Positions 13,071 to 21,334 of a DNA stretch of 64,000 bases are shown in pieces. Where the stretch lies: positions 1,873,501 to 1,937,500 of the forward strand of contig NZ_FNTJ01000001.1 of the NCBI RefSeq assembly GCF_900105185.1. The letters are read 5' to 3'. Each line of letters starts with the position of its first letter. Position 1 is the first letter of the stretch. Below the pieces are notes generated by a model. That model worked only from the letters and a program-made list of their open reading frames with translations, had not been told where the DNA came from and made no database searches. Position numbers and translations under genes: made by a program. Source of the DNA: Pseudomonas saponiphila (GTDB lineage Bacteria; Pseudomonadota; Gammaproteobacteria; Pseudomonadales; Pseudomonadaceae).

Positions 13071-14108
13071 ATGGCAGAACAGCTTTACTGGCACGACATC
13101 GAAGACACCCTGGGCAACTGGAGTGGCCTCGGCGTCGAGGTCGAACCGGGCGCCACGGACAAACCGCCGCTGTACCTGCGCACCGGCGCCAACGCTCGGA
13201 TCAGGTTGATGCACCACGACACACCGTTGTTCTGGGCCACCCTGGCCCGGGATTACGGCGGCGTGTGGCTGGTGCGCAACCCGCTGGCCGATGGCGCCGA
13301 ATGCCGGCTGCTGGCGCCCATCGATTCACCCACGGTCGAGCAGCACGCGGCGCTGGCGCCCGAGCAGCGGATCAAGGCCTGGAGCCGCTATTTCGTCAGC
13401 CGTCTGAGCGAAAGCGCCCGGCACTTTCTCACCCCCGGTTACTGGCTGGCCCAGGGCCTGCTGCCGGAGTCTCCCAGCACCGCCCGCGGCCTGGATAATT
13501 GGCGCTTCAACTCGCGGGACGACGCCCTGACCCACCTGCCCAACTGGCGACTGTACGGCGAGGATTTTCTCGACAACCTGCAACCCCAGACCCTGGAATG
13601 GATCGACTGGTGGCACGGCGGCGGCAAGCTCATCGGCCTGCACCGTGTCGACCCCGAGGCCGGGCGCTTGAAGTGGTGGCGCAAGAAGGCTCGGGAGGGC
13701 AGCCTGCCGCCGGTCTTGCTGTGGTACGTCGGCGGGCTGGCGTCCTATGTGGTGATCGATGGCCATTACCGCTTGCAGGCGGCCCTGGCGGAAAATCTTG
13801 CGCCCTCGTTCATCGTCCTCAGCGCCACCCGGGTGCGCGACTTCGCGCCAAGCCTGGAGCACCAGCAGCGGGTCATGGATTCACTGCGCAAGCGTGGCGA
13901 CTCGGTGTCGCGCAACCCGGCCCTGAGCACCGAGAACCTCAATCGGGTACTGATCCAGGCCTTCGATGACCGGCCGCATTACCACAGCGCCACCCAGGCC
14001 TGGGCCAGTCATGAAACGGAGGCGCAGTGGTGCGACGAAGTGCGTCAGTGCCTGAGTGGGCAGGGACTGGCGGATGAGGTGGAGGCGGTCATTGCCCGAC
14101 GTGGGTAA
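13071..14108 (+). CDS. Conserved hypothetical protein with ParB/sulfiredoxin-like motif (paralogue 1)
   Basis: A 345-residue protein, ATG start with AAGGA upstream, no signal peptide or membrane segment, so probably cytoplasmic. I do not recognise a named family over the full length. Residues ~200-245 contain GRLKWWRKKAREGSLPPVLL and then VIDGHYRLQAAL. The pattern 'LPPxLL ... hIDGHxRLxAA' resembles the core of ParB/sulfiredoxin-fold domains, where the DGHxR segment contributes to nucleotide or phosphate binding. The next gene encodes a close paralogue, and both share a similar promoter sequence. Function is unknown and the fold suggestion is inference. Confidence 0.75.
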   Translation: MAEQLYWHDIEDTLGNWSGLGVEVEPGATDKPPLYLRTGANARIRLMHHDTPLFWATLARDYGGVWLVRNPLADGAECRLLAPIDSPTVEQHAALAPEQRIKAWSRYFVSRLSESARHFLTPGYWLAQGLLPESPSTARGLDNWRFNSRDDALTHLPNWRLYGEDFLDNLQPQTLEWIDWWHGGGKLIGLHRVDPEAGRLKWWRKKAREGSLPPVLLWYVGGLASYVVIDGHYRLQAALAENLAPSFIVLSATRVRDFAPSLEHQQRVMDSLRKRGDSVSRNPALSTENLNRVLIQAFDDRPHYHSATQAWASHETEAQWCDEVRQCLSGQGLADEVEAVIARRG

Positions 14109-14120
14109 AGCGCTGGCCGC

Positions 14121-14144
14121 CTTCGCTGGCAAGCCAGCTCCTAC
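14121..14144. repeat. REP half-site
   Basis: CTTCGCTGGCAAGCCAGCTC followed by CTAC is the reverse-oriented half of the REP found elsewhere in the window. It lies alone between the two paralogues. Confidence 0.6.
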
Positions 14145-14168
14145 AGGAGAAAGCGCCGGCAAGCCATC

Positions 14169-14177
14169 TGCTATAGT
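14169..14177 (+). promoter_or_regulatory. Extended -10 promoter of the second paralogue
   Basis: TGCTATAGT, identical to the element before paralogue 1. A GC-rich palindromic stretch (GCCCGCCGCCGGGC) follows, so each copy has a promoter-hairpin-gene arrangement. Prediction only. Confidence 0.45.
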
Positions 14178-14223
14178 CGCGCCCGCCGCCGGGCCGGTCA
14201 TTGATCAAGGGTTAGGGACAATC

Positions 14224-15273
14224 GTGGAACAGATTTTCTGGCGTGATATCGAGGATTTGGCCGGCCACTGGAACGGCCTCGGCGTGGATGTCAAAGGTCC
14301 GGCCAGCGGCAAGCCCAACCTGTGCCTGCTCAGCGGCAACAACAAGCGCATGCAGTTGGTGTTGGGGGACCAGACCCTGCTCTGGGGCACCATGTCCCGC
14401 TGCCTCTATGGTGTGTGGCTGGTGCGCAATGACCTGCTGGAGCAACTGCCGCAGACCCTGGTGGGCCCCATCGATTCACCTCAGGTGGAACAACAGGCGC
14501 GCCTCGACCCGGCGCTGCGCCTCAAGGCCTGGAGCCGCCTCTTCGTCCAGCAATTGATGCAGCACCAGCCGGACTTCTTCTACCCCGGCTACTGGTTGGT
14601 GCGGGCCCTGCGTCCGGCGTCCCAGAAACCCATGCGACCCATGCTCAGCGGCACCGAAGCCTGGTACTTCAAGGGCGGTGAAGATGCCCAGAGCCACATG
14701 CCGCAGTGGGCGATCCATGGCCGCAATATCCTCGACAACCAACAGGCCGGTACGGCGCGCTGGGTCGAGCTGGGGGAGTACGGTGGCGCGGTGGTCGGCC
14801 TGCATGCCGTGGACCCGCATTCTGGGCGCTTGAAGTGGTGGCGCAAGAAAGCCCGCGAAGGCAGCTTGCCGCCGATCCTGCTGTGGTACGTCAGCGGCCT
14901 GAACTGCCACCTGATCCTCGATGGCCATTACCGCCTGCAGGCAGCCATCGATGAAAACCTGCCGCCGGAATTCCTGGTGCTCAGCTCGCCACGGCTGTAC
15001 CGCTATCGCCCCAACCCGCAAGAGCAGCAGAAGGTGCTGGGGGCGCTACAAGTGCAGGTCCAGCGCAACAAGCTGGAAACCGGGCGTTTCAACCAGTTGC
15101 TGATCAGCACCTTCGACGACCGGCCGTATCACGGCTTCGGCAGCCAGTCCTGGGCGGGGATTGCCTCGGAGCAGGTGTGGATCGACCAGGTCAGCGGCAT
15201 CCTCAAGGAACGCGGTGACCTGAGCGACCTTGAAGAAATCCTCGAACGCGAAGCCCCCGAAGAATACCGCTGA
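14224..15273 (+). CDS. Conserved hypothetical protein with ParB/sulfiredoxin-like motif (paralogue 2)
   Basis: A 349-residue protein. I chose GTG at 14224 because its N-terminus (EQIFWRDIEDLAGHWNGLG) aligns with paralogue 1 (EQLYWHDIEDTLGNWSGLG) and a purine-rich AAGGGTTAGGG lies upstream. The tract GRLKWWRKKAREGSLPP is shared exactly, followed by LILDGHYRLQAA. Other aligned blocks are APIDSP/GPIDSP, the KAWSR block, YW near residue 120, and FDDRPxYH near the C-terminus. It most likely arose by tandem duplication followed by divergence. No function can be assigned. Confidence 0.75.
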   Translation: MEQIFWRDIEDLAGHWNGLGVDVKGPASGKPNLCLLSGNNKRMQLVLGDQTLLWGTMSRCLYGVWLVRNDLLEQLPQTLVGPIDSPQVEQQARLDPALRLKAWSRLFVQQLMQHQPDFFYPGYWLVRALRPASQKPMRPMLSGTEAWYFKGGEDAQSHMPQWAIHGRNILDNQQAGTARWVELGEYGGAVVGLHAVDPHSGRLKWWRKKAREGSLPPILLWYVSGLNCHLILDGHYRLQAAIDENLPPEFLVLSSPRLYRYRPNPQEQQKVLGALQVQVQRNKLETGRFNQLLISTFDDRPYHGFGSQSWAGIASEQVWIDQVSGILKERGDLSDLEEILEREAPEEYR

Positions 15274-15302
15274 GGCCCAGCCCTAAGGCGGACACGCCCT
15301 CT

Positions 15303-15385
15303 GTAGGAGCTGGCTTGCCAGCGAAGAGGTCCGCAAGCCATGCGCCAGCCTGACGGACGCTTTCGCCGGCAAGCCGGCTGAAAGG
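15303..15385. repeat. REP pair
   Basis: TGTAGGAGCTGGCTTGCCAG is followed about 50 bases later by the inverted partner CGCCGGCAAGCCGGCTG. This intergenic REP element separates paralogue 2 from the structured leader. Confidence 0.7.
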
Positions 15386-15470
15386 TAGCTTGAGTGGTGT
15401 TTAGTCGCTTTCTTTTGTAAGGCATTTCCGAGAAACTGCGGGCCGCTTGAATGCGCCTGGTGGGCGGGCT

Positions 15471-15660
15471 AGGGTGCTGGAGCCATCGCCCAATCGATGG
15501 CTCGGATGTGCAAGTCCGAACTCTGCAAAGGCGCACAAGCGATCAGTACTGATTGATCGTTTTCATGTCCGCTGCGTTATGGCGGCCGTGCGTGGGAGAT
15601 CTTCGGATCTGCCGGGTGTCCTTGCAGACTCGGTCTTGCACACCTGCGTACGGCTGCCAC
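15471..15660 (+). ncRNA. Candidate structured leader RNA of the DUF6124-type gene
   Basis: The region can fold into several strong elements. GAGCCATCG (15480-15488) pairs with CGATGGCTC (15495-15503) around CCCAAT. A 12-bp stem, GGCGGCCGTGCG (15581-15592) with CGTACGGCTGCC (15647-15658), needs only two G-U pairs. It encloses AGATC-TTCG-GATCT (15597-15610), a classic C(UUCG)G tetraloop. It also encloses a hairpin in 15615-15644 in which GGTGT pairs with ACACC and GAC-TCG-GTC forms the tip. No reading frame with coding character overlaps. It ends about 55 bases before the small gene, so a cis-regulatory leader fits best. The transcript start is not known. Confidence 0.5.
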
Positions 15661-15716
15661 CTTATTCGTGTGCAAGCGAACGGTGTCGGCTCCTTTTATC
15701 TGCAAGGAGTTTGACG

Positions 15717-16073
15717 ATGAAAAAGCTCGTCCCCGATCCCCCCACGTCCTATCGCGATCCCGCCCTCAAGGCCGCCAACGCCACCCTGCGCGTGGCCCTG
15801 GCCCGGCAACCGCAGGACCCCGCGCTGTTTCAGCTTGCGACCCAGGCCAACCCCGTTTCCCCCGACTCGCTGTTCAGCGTGCGCGAAGGCGTCAGCGCCG
15901 AAGAGGCCCTGGTGCATGTGGCGCTGCTGCTCAAATGCGCCGAGGAGGTGTGCGATGAAATCACCCAGCAGGGCAGCGGCCTGGAGCGCGGGCTGATCTG
16001 GTCCATGGTGCATTCGGTGGAGATGGCCCGCGCGGTGGTGGAGGCCTTGCTCGACGGCCAGCGCGGGCCTTGA
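15717..16073 (+). CDS. Small DUF6124-type protein of Pseudomonas
   Basis: A 118-residue soluble protein starting at ATG 15717 with AAGGAG nine bases upstream. The N-terminus MKKLVPDPP, followed by a helical region that ends near 'GLIWSMVHSVEMARAVVEAL', resembles the DUF6124/DUF3077-like proteins found in many copies in Pseudomonas genomes. There are no enzymatic motifs, signal peptide or membrane segment. The C-terminal half is predicted helical. It has its own long leader upstream and a terminator downstream, so it is probably monocistronic. Family assignment is from memory; function is unknown. Confidence 0.7.
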   Translation: MKKLVPDPPTSYRDPALKAANATLRVALARQPQDPALFQLATQANPVSPDSLFSVREGVSAEEALVHVALLLKCAEEVCDEITQQGSGLERGLIWSMVHSVEMARAVVEALLDGQRGP

Positions 16074-16107
16074 ATCCGGGCATTTCCTGATACGTTTTTG
16101 TCGCCCC

Positions 16108-16157
16108 GGTCCGATTGACTGAGCCTGGTTCACGGCACAGTCTGTCGGACCTTTTTT
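16108..16157 (+). terminator. Rho-independent terminator after the DUF6124-type gene
   Basis: GGTCCGA (16108-16114) pairs with TCGGACC (16145-16151), with further pairing inside (GACT/AGTC), and is followed by TTTTTT. It lies between the small gene and the hydrolase. Confidence 0.8.
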
Positions 16158-16182
16158 GTCATTTCCCCGCAGGAGCTACCCC

Positions 16183-16995
16183 ATGCCTTTCGCAACCATC
16201 GATGGACAACCGCTGCACTACCTTGACCAGGGCCAGGGGCCCGTGGTGTTCCTGGCCGGTAGTTATTTGTGGGACACCGGCATGTGGGCGCCGCAGATCG
16301 AGGCGTTGTCGGCGCAGTACCGGGTGATTGCTGTGGATCTGTGGGGCCATGGCCAGTCCGGGGCGTTGCCGGTAGGCACCGCGTCGCTGGACGATGTGGC
16401 ACGGCAGATGCTGGCCTTGCTCGACCATTTGCAGATCGAGCGCGTCACGCTGGTGGGCTTGTCGGTGGGTGGCATGTGGGGCGCTCGTCTGGCCCTGGCG
16501 GCGCCGCAGCGCATCGACGGCCTGGTGCTGATGGACACCTACCTGGGGGCCGAACCGGAGCCGACCCGGCAGTATTACCTTTCCCTGTTCCAGCAGATCG
16601 AGCATGCCGGGGGGATCTCCGAGCAACTGCTGGATATCGTGGTGCCGATCTTCTTCCGTCAGGGTATCGATCGGCAGTCGGCGCTGTATCAGGATTTTCG
16701 TGCCAGCCTCGCCGCACTGCCGACCGAGCGCCTGCGCCAGAGCGTGATCCCCATGGGACGCATCACCTTCAGCCGGGCGGATGTGCTGGATCAGCTGCCG
16801 CACCTGGATGGGCGCAACACCTTGCTGCTCTGTGGCGACCAGGACCAGCCGCGGCCGCTTGCTGAAACCATCGAAATGGCCGAGCGCATTGGCTGCCCTT
16901 ATCAGCGAGTGCCCGAGGCGGGGCATATTTCCAGCCTTGAAAACCCGCAGTTCGTGACCCGGGTCCTGTTGGCGTTTTTACAGCGCGACGCTTGA
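16183..16995 (+). CDS. Alpha/beta-fold hydrolase
   Basis: A 270-residue cytoplasmic hydrolase; ATG 16183 has AGGAG upstream. The nucleophile elbow is GLSVGG near residue 95, the oxyanion-side block is VVFLAGSYLW near 20, and WGHGQSG near 57 is the usual turn after strand beta4. The catalytic histidine is probably in EAGHISS near 246, with the acid in the CGDQDQP segment near 223. These features fit an esterase or hydrolase of the 3-oxoadipate enol-lactonase/peroxidase-like group. The substrate cannot be told. The terminator at 16108-16157 separates it from the preceding gene, and a REP follows. Confidence 0.85.
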   Translation: MPFATIDGQPLHYLDQGQGPVVFLAGSYLWDTGMWAPQIEALSAQYRVIAVDLWGHGQSGALPVGTASLDDVARQMLALLDHLQIERVTLVGLSVGGMWGARLALAAPQRIDGLVLMDTYLGAEPEPTRQYYLSLFQQIEHAGGISEQLLDIVVPIFFRQGIDRQSALYQDFRASLAALPTERLRQSVIPMGRITFSRADVLDQLPHLDGRNTLLLCGDQDQPRPLAETIEMAERIGCPYQRVPEAGHISSLENPQFVTRVLLAFLQRDA

Positions 16996-17010
16996 AGCCC
17001 GATTTTTCTG

Positions 17011-17083
17011 CCGCAGGAACTGGCTTGCCGGCCAAAAGGCCCGCAAGCCATGCGCCAGGCTGACGGAGGCCGTCGCCAGCGAA
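17011..17083. repeat. Degenerate REP pair
   Basis: GCAGGAACTGGCTTGCCGGC and a weaker inverted partner near CCGTCGCCAGCGAA lie between the convergent hydrolase and helicase genes. Confidence 0.5.
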
Positions 17084-17118
17084 CACACTAAAAGGTCGCT
17101 GGAATGGAGTGACGGTGT

Positions 17119-20100
17119 TCAGCTTGAAATCTGTTCTTCCAGAGGGTTCAGTTGCGCCAGAAATGCAGCCGCGCCCATTCTTTTCAAGGGGTATTTGCCA
17201 CGGCTCACGGCTTCGAAATACCGCAGCGACCCCCAGAGTTTAAAATCGCCCACCAGATAGACCCGACGTTTGGCCCGGGTGAGTGCAACATTCAGCAGAT
17301 TGGGTTTGGATGCGGCCCACTGCGCAGCTCCTGCATGATCAAGGTCGGCCCCCAGCAGCATGAAGACGGTGTCTTGTTCCTTACCCTGGAAGGTATGCAC
17401 GGTGCCGATGGAGGATTTCAACCATTGCTTCAATTCCCCCGAGGGCAATTTCGGACGATGGTTGGGGCTGGCCCAAGCAGCTGCGCGTATGGCTTTTTGC
17501 AGGGCCAGGCGCACCGCCTTGAACGGTGAAATCACGTATAGCTGCGGCAGTTCTCCGTCGCGCAAGTAGAGTTGCCCGATAAGGTGGACCATGAACTCGA
17601 TCTGTTTAGGCACGACTTGTTTGTGTTCGACATGGCCAGGGATGTCGACCCAGCAACTGGAGCTGTAGACCGGGGCGCCCTGTTCGGCATGGGCACTGGG
17701 CAGACCAAAGACCATCTTGTTGCCGTAGGCGATTTGATTCGACAGGCTGAACATGGGTTCGATGCAGCGTCTGTGGACCCTCAAGGGGCTGCCGATCCAC
17801 AGTTCTTCGTCGGTATCGTTCCTGAAAACGCTTCCATAGCGATTGTTCTGGTCCGCCAGGCTCTGCACCGACACGCGATTGGGGGCGAAGGCTTGGTTGG
17901 CGGTGTGTACTGACAGCTGGCCGAGTGCCTTGACCAGGCGTTGCGGCAGGGTGAAGACCGGTTCGATTTGCAGAGGATCGCCCACGATCATGGCTCGTTT
18001 AGCCCGCCACAATGCGCCGACGGCTGCCTGAGGCACGGCTTGTCCCGCTTCGTCGATGTACAGCCACCCCAGCGAGCCGGCGCCCATTCCGCGGAACTGG
18101 TTGGCAAAGGAGGCAAAAGTACTTGAAACCACCGGTATCACCATGAACAGACTTTGCCAGAGCACCTGTGTGAGTCGTTCATCCTCGGGCGTCTTGTTGC
18201 TCAGCAATAGGCTGATGGCGGCGAGGTTGGCGCTAAAACCCTTGCCGTTCGAGCCCGAGGGGGCGACCTCGGCAAGCCAGGCTTCATGCAGGGTCAACGC
18301 CGCGGCGAATAACGTCGAACGCAAGTGATTGAGTGCAGCATCGTGCCAAAGCCCGTTTATCTGGAAGTCGCGGTCTTCCAGTTCACTCAGATGACTTGGC
18401 AAGTTCGGACGACCCAGACGGGTGGCGAAATCATCCAGGGATTGGCACTTGCCTTGCCACTGCGTTCTACGCGTATCGAGTTCGCTCTCACAGAACGGCA
18501 ATGAGGTTTGTGCCTCTTCGAGCTTCGGTATCAGGCTATTGCTGAGTAGGCCTTGCGTACTGTTGATCTCTTCATGCGCCTGACGCTGCAACCGGGCATT
18601 TTCCTGTTGTTCACCCCGATGGGCCCTAGCTGCTGGCGTGTTGAACAAGCGCTTCCACCATGTTGGGCGACTGCGATCTATCAGGCGTTCCAGTTCCTGA
18701 AGGCTGCTCAGATGTTGCTTGGACGCTTGAAGTTTCTGCTGGTGTTGCTCCAGTGACTGCTGGGCGGATGCCCTGAGCTGTTCGGCCTGATGGAAGGCCT
18801 GTTGTTGAAGGCCCAGGAAGCTGTGCTCGTCGGTAGCCGACATCTCACTCAGCAGGCTGGCATAACGGGCCCGTTCCTCCAGCGCTTTGTTGACAGCCTC
18901 ATCGGCTTTTTTGAATGCCGCGCGGGCCTCCTTGAAGCTGGGCCCTTTGTATTCATCCACCCATTGACGAATCGTCAGTGGTTTATGGGGGGCGGTGGAA
19001 TCTACCGGGTTGAAGAATATGCGTTCCTGCAAGGCTTTACGGTTGCCACTGTTGCCCAGTGCGGCGCAGATCAGTCCCCAGGGTTTATCCTCATCGGACA
19101 GTTCGCTGATGCTGCCATCACTGTTCTGTGCGGCAATTTTATGGGCAACCGGTTGCAGGTACTGAACGTTGCTCCAGCCTTTTCCCAGCGACTTGCGTTT
19201 GGGCAAGTCTCGGGAAATGTTTTCTACGGCGGCATTGTTGTAGGAGGCCACCACCATTTCATAGCCGGTCAACTCGGGTTTGAGCGCGCGGAGGGTGAAG
19301 GTATTTGCCATGCCCTTGAAGGTGACCTGAGGCTTTTTTCCGCCAACGAATGCATCCGCTGCGTCGCTGTATCCCGCCAGGACCCGGGCTCGACGCACAA
19401 TGTTCTCTGCGAACATGTCACGCAATAAAGTCGTTTTACCGGTCCCCGGCGGGCCGTTGACGGTGAACACGCCACTGTCTTCCAACGTGCCAAGTGCGCT
19501 GTTGATTGCGAACTGTTGCATCAGGCTCATAGCATGGCCCGGTTCATCCGGCCAGTGCCCAGGGTTGATGCATTGCGGTTGCAAGGCCTGATAGAGGGCC
19601 TTGCGTCCATTCTCGGTATACAGGTCAATTCGTTTGCTTGGATCGGCTTCAGCCAGGTACTGCAACAGAGCCGGGGGCTGTTCCCCACGCTGCAAGCTGG
19701 CGATCGCACGCTCGATATCTTTTATGAAAAAGCTGTTGAGTATGTCGATCTCGGTATCGGTTTCTTCTTCGTCCTCGACTTTCGCGACCTGTGCTGCTGA
19801 AGGTTGGGTGAGCGGCTTTTCGACCTTGGGCTGAGTCAGTACCTGAAGCAGCGCAACAGGGGCGCGGCCGTCCTGGTCCGGGGTAAAACGGGCCCAGTTG
19901 CACAGCAGTTGATGCAGATACATGACCTCGTCGGCCGTCAAGGCCGGGTCATCATTTTGCTGGCGCTGTCCATGGAAGTTGTGCAGCAGTTTTGCCAACT
20001 GCTCCTTGGCTTCCTCGAAGGCTTGGTGGCCCAGGGCATCAAGCCCCTTGGTGATTGTTTGCCCCAACGCCCAAGGCGCGGTGGACAGTGAGAGGGCATC

Positions 20101-20472
20101 GAGTTGAGGAACCGCTTGAGCATTGAGCTTGATCTTGGCGAAGCAGGTCAGCCCTTCAAGCTCCACCCGTTCCTGTTCTTCGTAGAACGTGTTTTCGTCG
20201 ATTGAGCAGGCGGCCAGGTGCGGTTCGCAAAGGGTGGCAATGACGGAGGCGTCAAAAACCCCGATATAGAGATTGAAGCCTGTGATTTTTAGGTCATCGG
20301 GTATGGAAAAAGTGCGCCAATGACTGTGCTGGATATCTTCCCGCGAGAGCCATCGGGTCTCCCATTTTTTAAAGTCCTCGACATATTTCTCAAGGGCATA
20401 GGGTAAAAAGAATTCCACCTTATGCCAGTAGTCGAGAATCTCTAGAAGCCTGGCTTGTCCTTGAGCTGTCAA
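17119..20472 (-). CDS. SF1 (UPF1/COG1112-type) helicase, stand-alone
   Basis: A 1117-residue protein with a TTG start at 20472 (GGGA about 10 bases upstream). The N-terminal ~320 residues have no motif I recognise. Walker A GPPGTGKTTL lies near 341, a long Gln/Glu-rich probable coiled coil at ~490-660, and Walker B YIDEAGQ near 807. After VGDPLQIEPV come HTFQGKEQD near 1028 and NVALTRAKR near 1065, the helicase motifs V/VI of UPF1-like enzymes. It should unwind nucleic acid using ATP. No nuclease domain or partner gene is visible. The gene looks less G+C rich than its neighbours by eye, which may mean acquisition. A role in phage or plasmid defence is possible but not shown. Confidence 0.85.
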   Translation of the reverse strand: MTAQGQARLLEILDYWHKVEFFLPYALEKYVEDFKKWETRWLSREDIQHSHWRTFSIPDDLKITGFNLYIGVFDASVIATLCEPHLAACSIDENTFYEEQERVELEGLTCFAKIKLNAQAVPQLDALSLSTAPWALGQTITKGLDALGHQAFEEAKEQLAKLLHNFHGQRQQNDDPALTADEVMYLHQLLCNWARFTPDQDGRAPVALLQVLTQPKVEKPLTQPSAAQVAKVEDEEETDTEIDILNSFFIKDIERAIASLQRGEQPPALLQYLAEADPSKRIDLYTENGRKALYQALQPQCINPGHWPDEPGHAMSLMQQFAINSALGTLEDSGVFTVNGPPGTGKTTLLRDMFAENIVRRARVLAGYSDAADAFVGGKKPQVTFKGMANTFTLRALKPELTGYEMVVASYNNAAVENISRDLPKRKSLGKGWSNVQYLQPVAHKIAAQNSDGSISELSDEDKPWGLICAALGNSGNRKALQERIFFNPVDSTAPHKPLTIRQWVDEYKGPSFKEARAAFKKADEAVNKALEERARYASLLSEMSATDEHSFLGLQQQAFHQAEQLRASAQQSLEQHQQKLQASKQHLSSLQELERLIDRSRPTWWKRLFNTPAARAHRGEQQENARLQRQAHEEINSTQGLLSNSLIPKLEEAQTSLPFCESELDTRRTQWQGKCQSLDDFATRLGRPNLPSHLSELEDRDFQINGLWHDAALNHLRSTLFAAALTLHEAWLAEVAPSGSNGKGFSANLAAISLLLSNKTPEDERLTQVLWQSLFMVIPVVSSTFASFANQFRGMGAGSLGWLYIDEAGQAVPQAAVGALWRAKRAMIVGDPLQIEPVFTLPQRLVKALGQLSVHTANQAFAPNRVSVQSLADQNNRYGSVFRNDTDEELWIGSPLRVHRRCIEPMFSLSNQIAYGNKMVFGLPSAHAEQGAPVYSSSCWVDIPGHVEHKQVVPKQIEFMVHLIGQLYLRDGELPQLYVISPFKAVRLALQKAIRAAAWASPNHRPKLPSGELKQWLKSSIGTVHTFQGKEQDTVFMLLGADLDHAGAAQWAASKPNLLNVALTRAKRRVYLVGDFKLWGSLRYFEAVSRGKYPLKRMGAAAFLAQLNPLEEQISS

Positions 20473-20517
20473 AGCGTTACATCCCTGTCAGTGTAAAAAA
20501 GACCGTAGTGTAACGCT
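20473..20517. promoter_or_regulatory. Inverted repeat just upstream of the helicase start
   Basis: AGCGTTACA (20473-20481) and TGTAACGCT (20509-20517) form a perfect 9-bp inverted repeat with a 27-base spacer, touching the helicase TTG codon. It could be an operator or a 5'-UTR stem that would sequester the ribosome site (GGGAT lies in the loop). Confidence 0.45.
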
Positions 20518-20566
20518 GTCGACAAGGCTAAAGGCCATTACTGGTTCAGGGATGGGTGCATCTCGC

Positions 20567-21334
20567 TTATTTCGGACCGAGAATCTGCGTCAGTTTGCCC
20601 GGGGCCGGGGCGCCCTGCTGCTGTTGCAAGTCGCCCTTGTCGTCGAGGTAGAAGATCGCCGGGGTGGCCGACAGCTCCAGCTCTTCCATCAGCTTCATGT
20701 TGGCGTCGAGCTTGGCTTGCACCGCTGCTGGAATACTCGCCAGCGGCTTCAGGCTGCTGCCCTTGCCGGCTTTTTCATGCTCTTGCAGGGCCTGTTGCGG
20801 GTCCTTGGCGGCCAGCAGGGCGGCGGATTTGCCCGGGCTGTCTTCGCGGATGATGCCCACCAGGATGTGCCGCAGCTGCACCTTGCCGGCGTTCACCCAG
20901 GGCCGGGCCTGTTCCCAGAACATGTTGCAGTAGGGGCAGTTGGGATCGCTGAACAGGTAGACGATGCGCGGCGCGTCGGCCTTGCCGTCGGCGATCCAGT
21001 GGCTCTTGTCCAGCTTGTTCCAGACTTCCTTGGCCATCGGTGCGTAAACCAGCTTTTGCAGCGGTTCGGCGCTCAGGTCCTTGCCCTCGGCGTCGTACAG
21101 GTTGCCCAGCAGCACGTGCTTGCCGTCCGGCGTCAGGTACAGGGTCATGCCACGGTTCTGGTACTGCGCGGCGTAGCCCTTGAGGCCGTCCGGGGCGTCG
21201 AAGCGGCCGATGATCTTGGCGCCCTTTTCCTCGATCTTGCGGATCGGCGCGGGCAGTTCTTCGGCTTGCAGCAACGGCGCGTTGAGCAGGGCTGCGCCCA
21301 AGGACAGGCTCAGCAGGTGGCGGATGAAGGGCAT
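20567..21334 (-). CDS. dsbG: Periplasmic disulfide isomerase/thiol protein DsbG/DsbC-type
   Basis: A 255-residue protein with an N-terminal signal peptide (FIRHLLSLSLGAALL, cleavage near QAEE), so periplasmic. A dimerisation-type N-domain is followed by a thioredoxin fold with active site CPYC (in SDPNCPYCN) near residue 128. DsbG and DsbC proteins protect or isomerise cysteines and are kept reduced by DsbD. ATG 21334 has AAGGA upstream, and the gene overlaps the end of dsbE by 25 bases, so translation is probably coupled. It is the third gene of dsbD-dsbE-dsbG. Confidence 0.88.
   Translation of the reverse strand: MPFIRHLLSLSLGAALLNAPLLQAEELPAPIRKIEEKGAKIIGRFDAPDGLKGYAAQYQNRGMTLYLTPDGKHVLLGNLYDAEGKDLSAEPLQKLVYAPMAKEVWNKLDKSHWIADGKADAPRIVYLFSDPNCPYCNMFWEQARPWVNAGKVQLRHILVGIIREDSPGKSAALLAAKDPQQALQEHEKAGKGSSLKPLASIPAAVQAKLDANMKLMEELELSATPAIFYLDDKGDLQQQQGAPAPGKLTQILGPK

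Noticed and set aside
12708..13498. Open frames through the 99-bp repeats after pvdL
   Set aside because: The repeat is open in several frames and the products are repetitive without ribosome sites; the REP explanation fits better.
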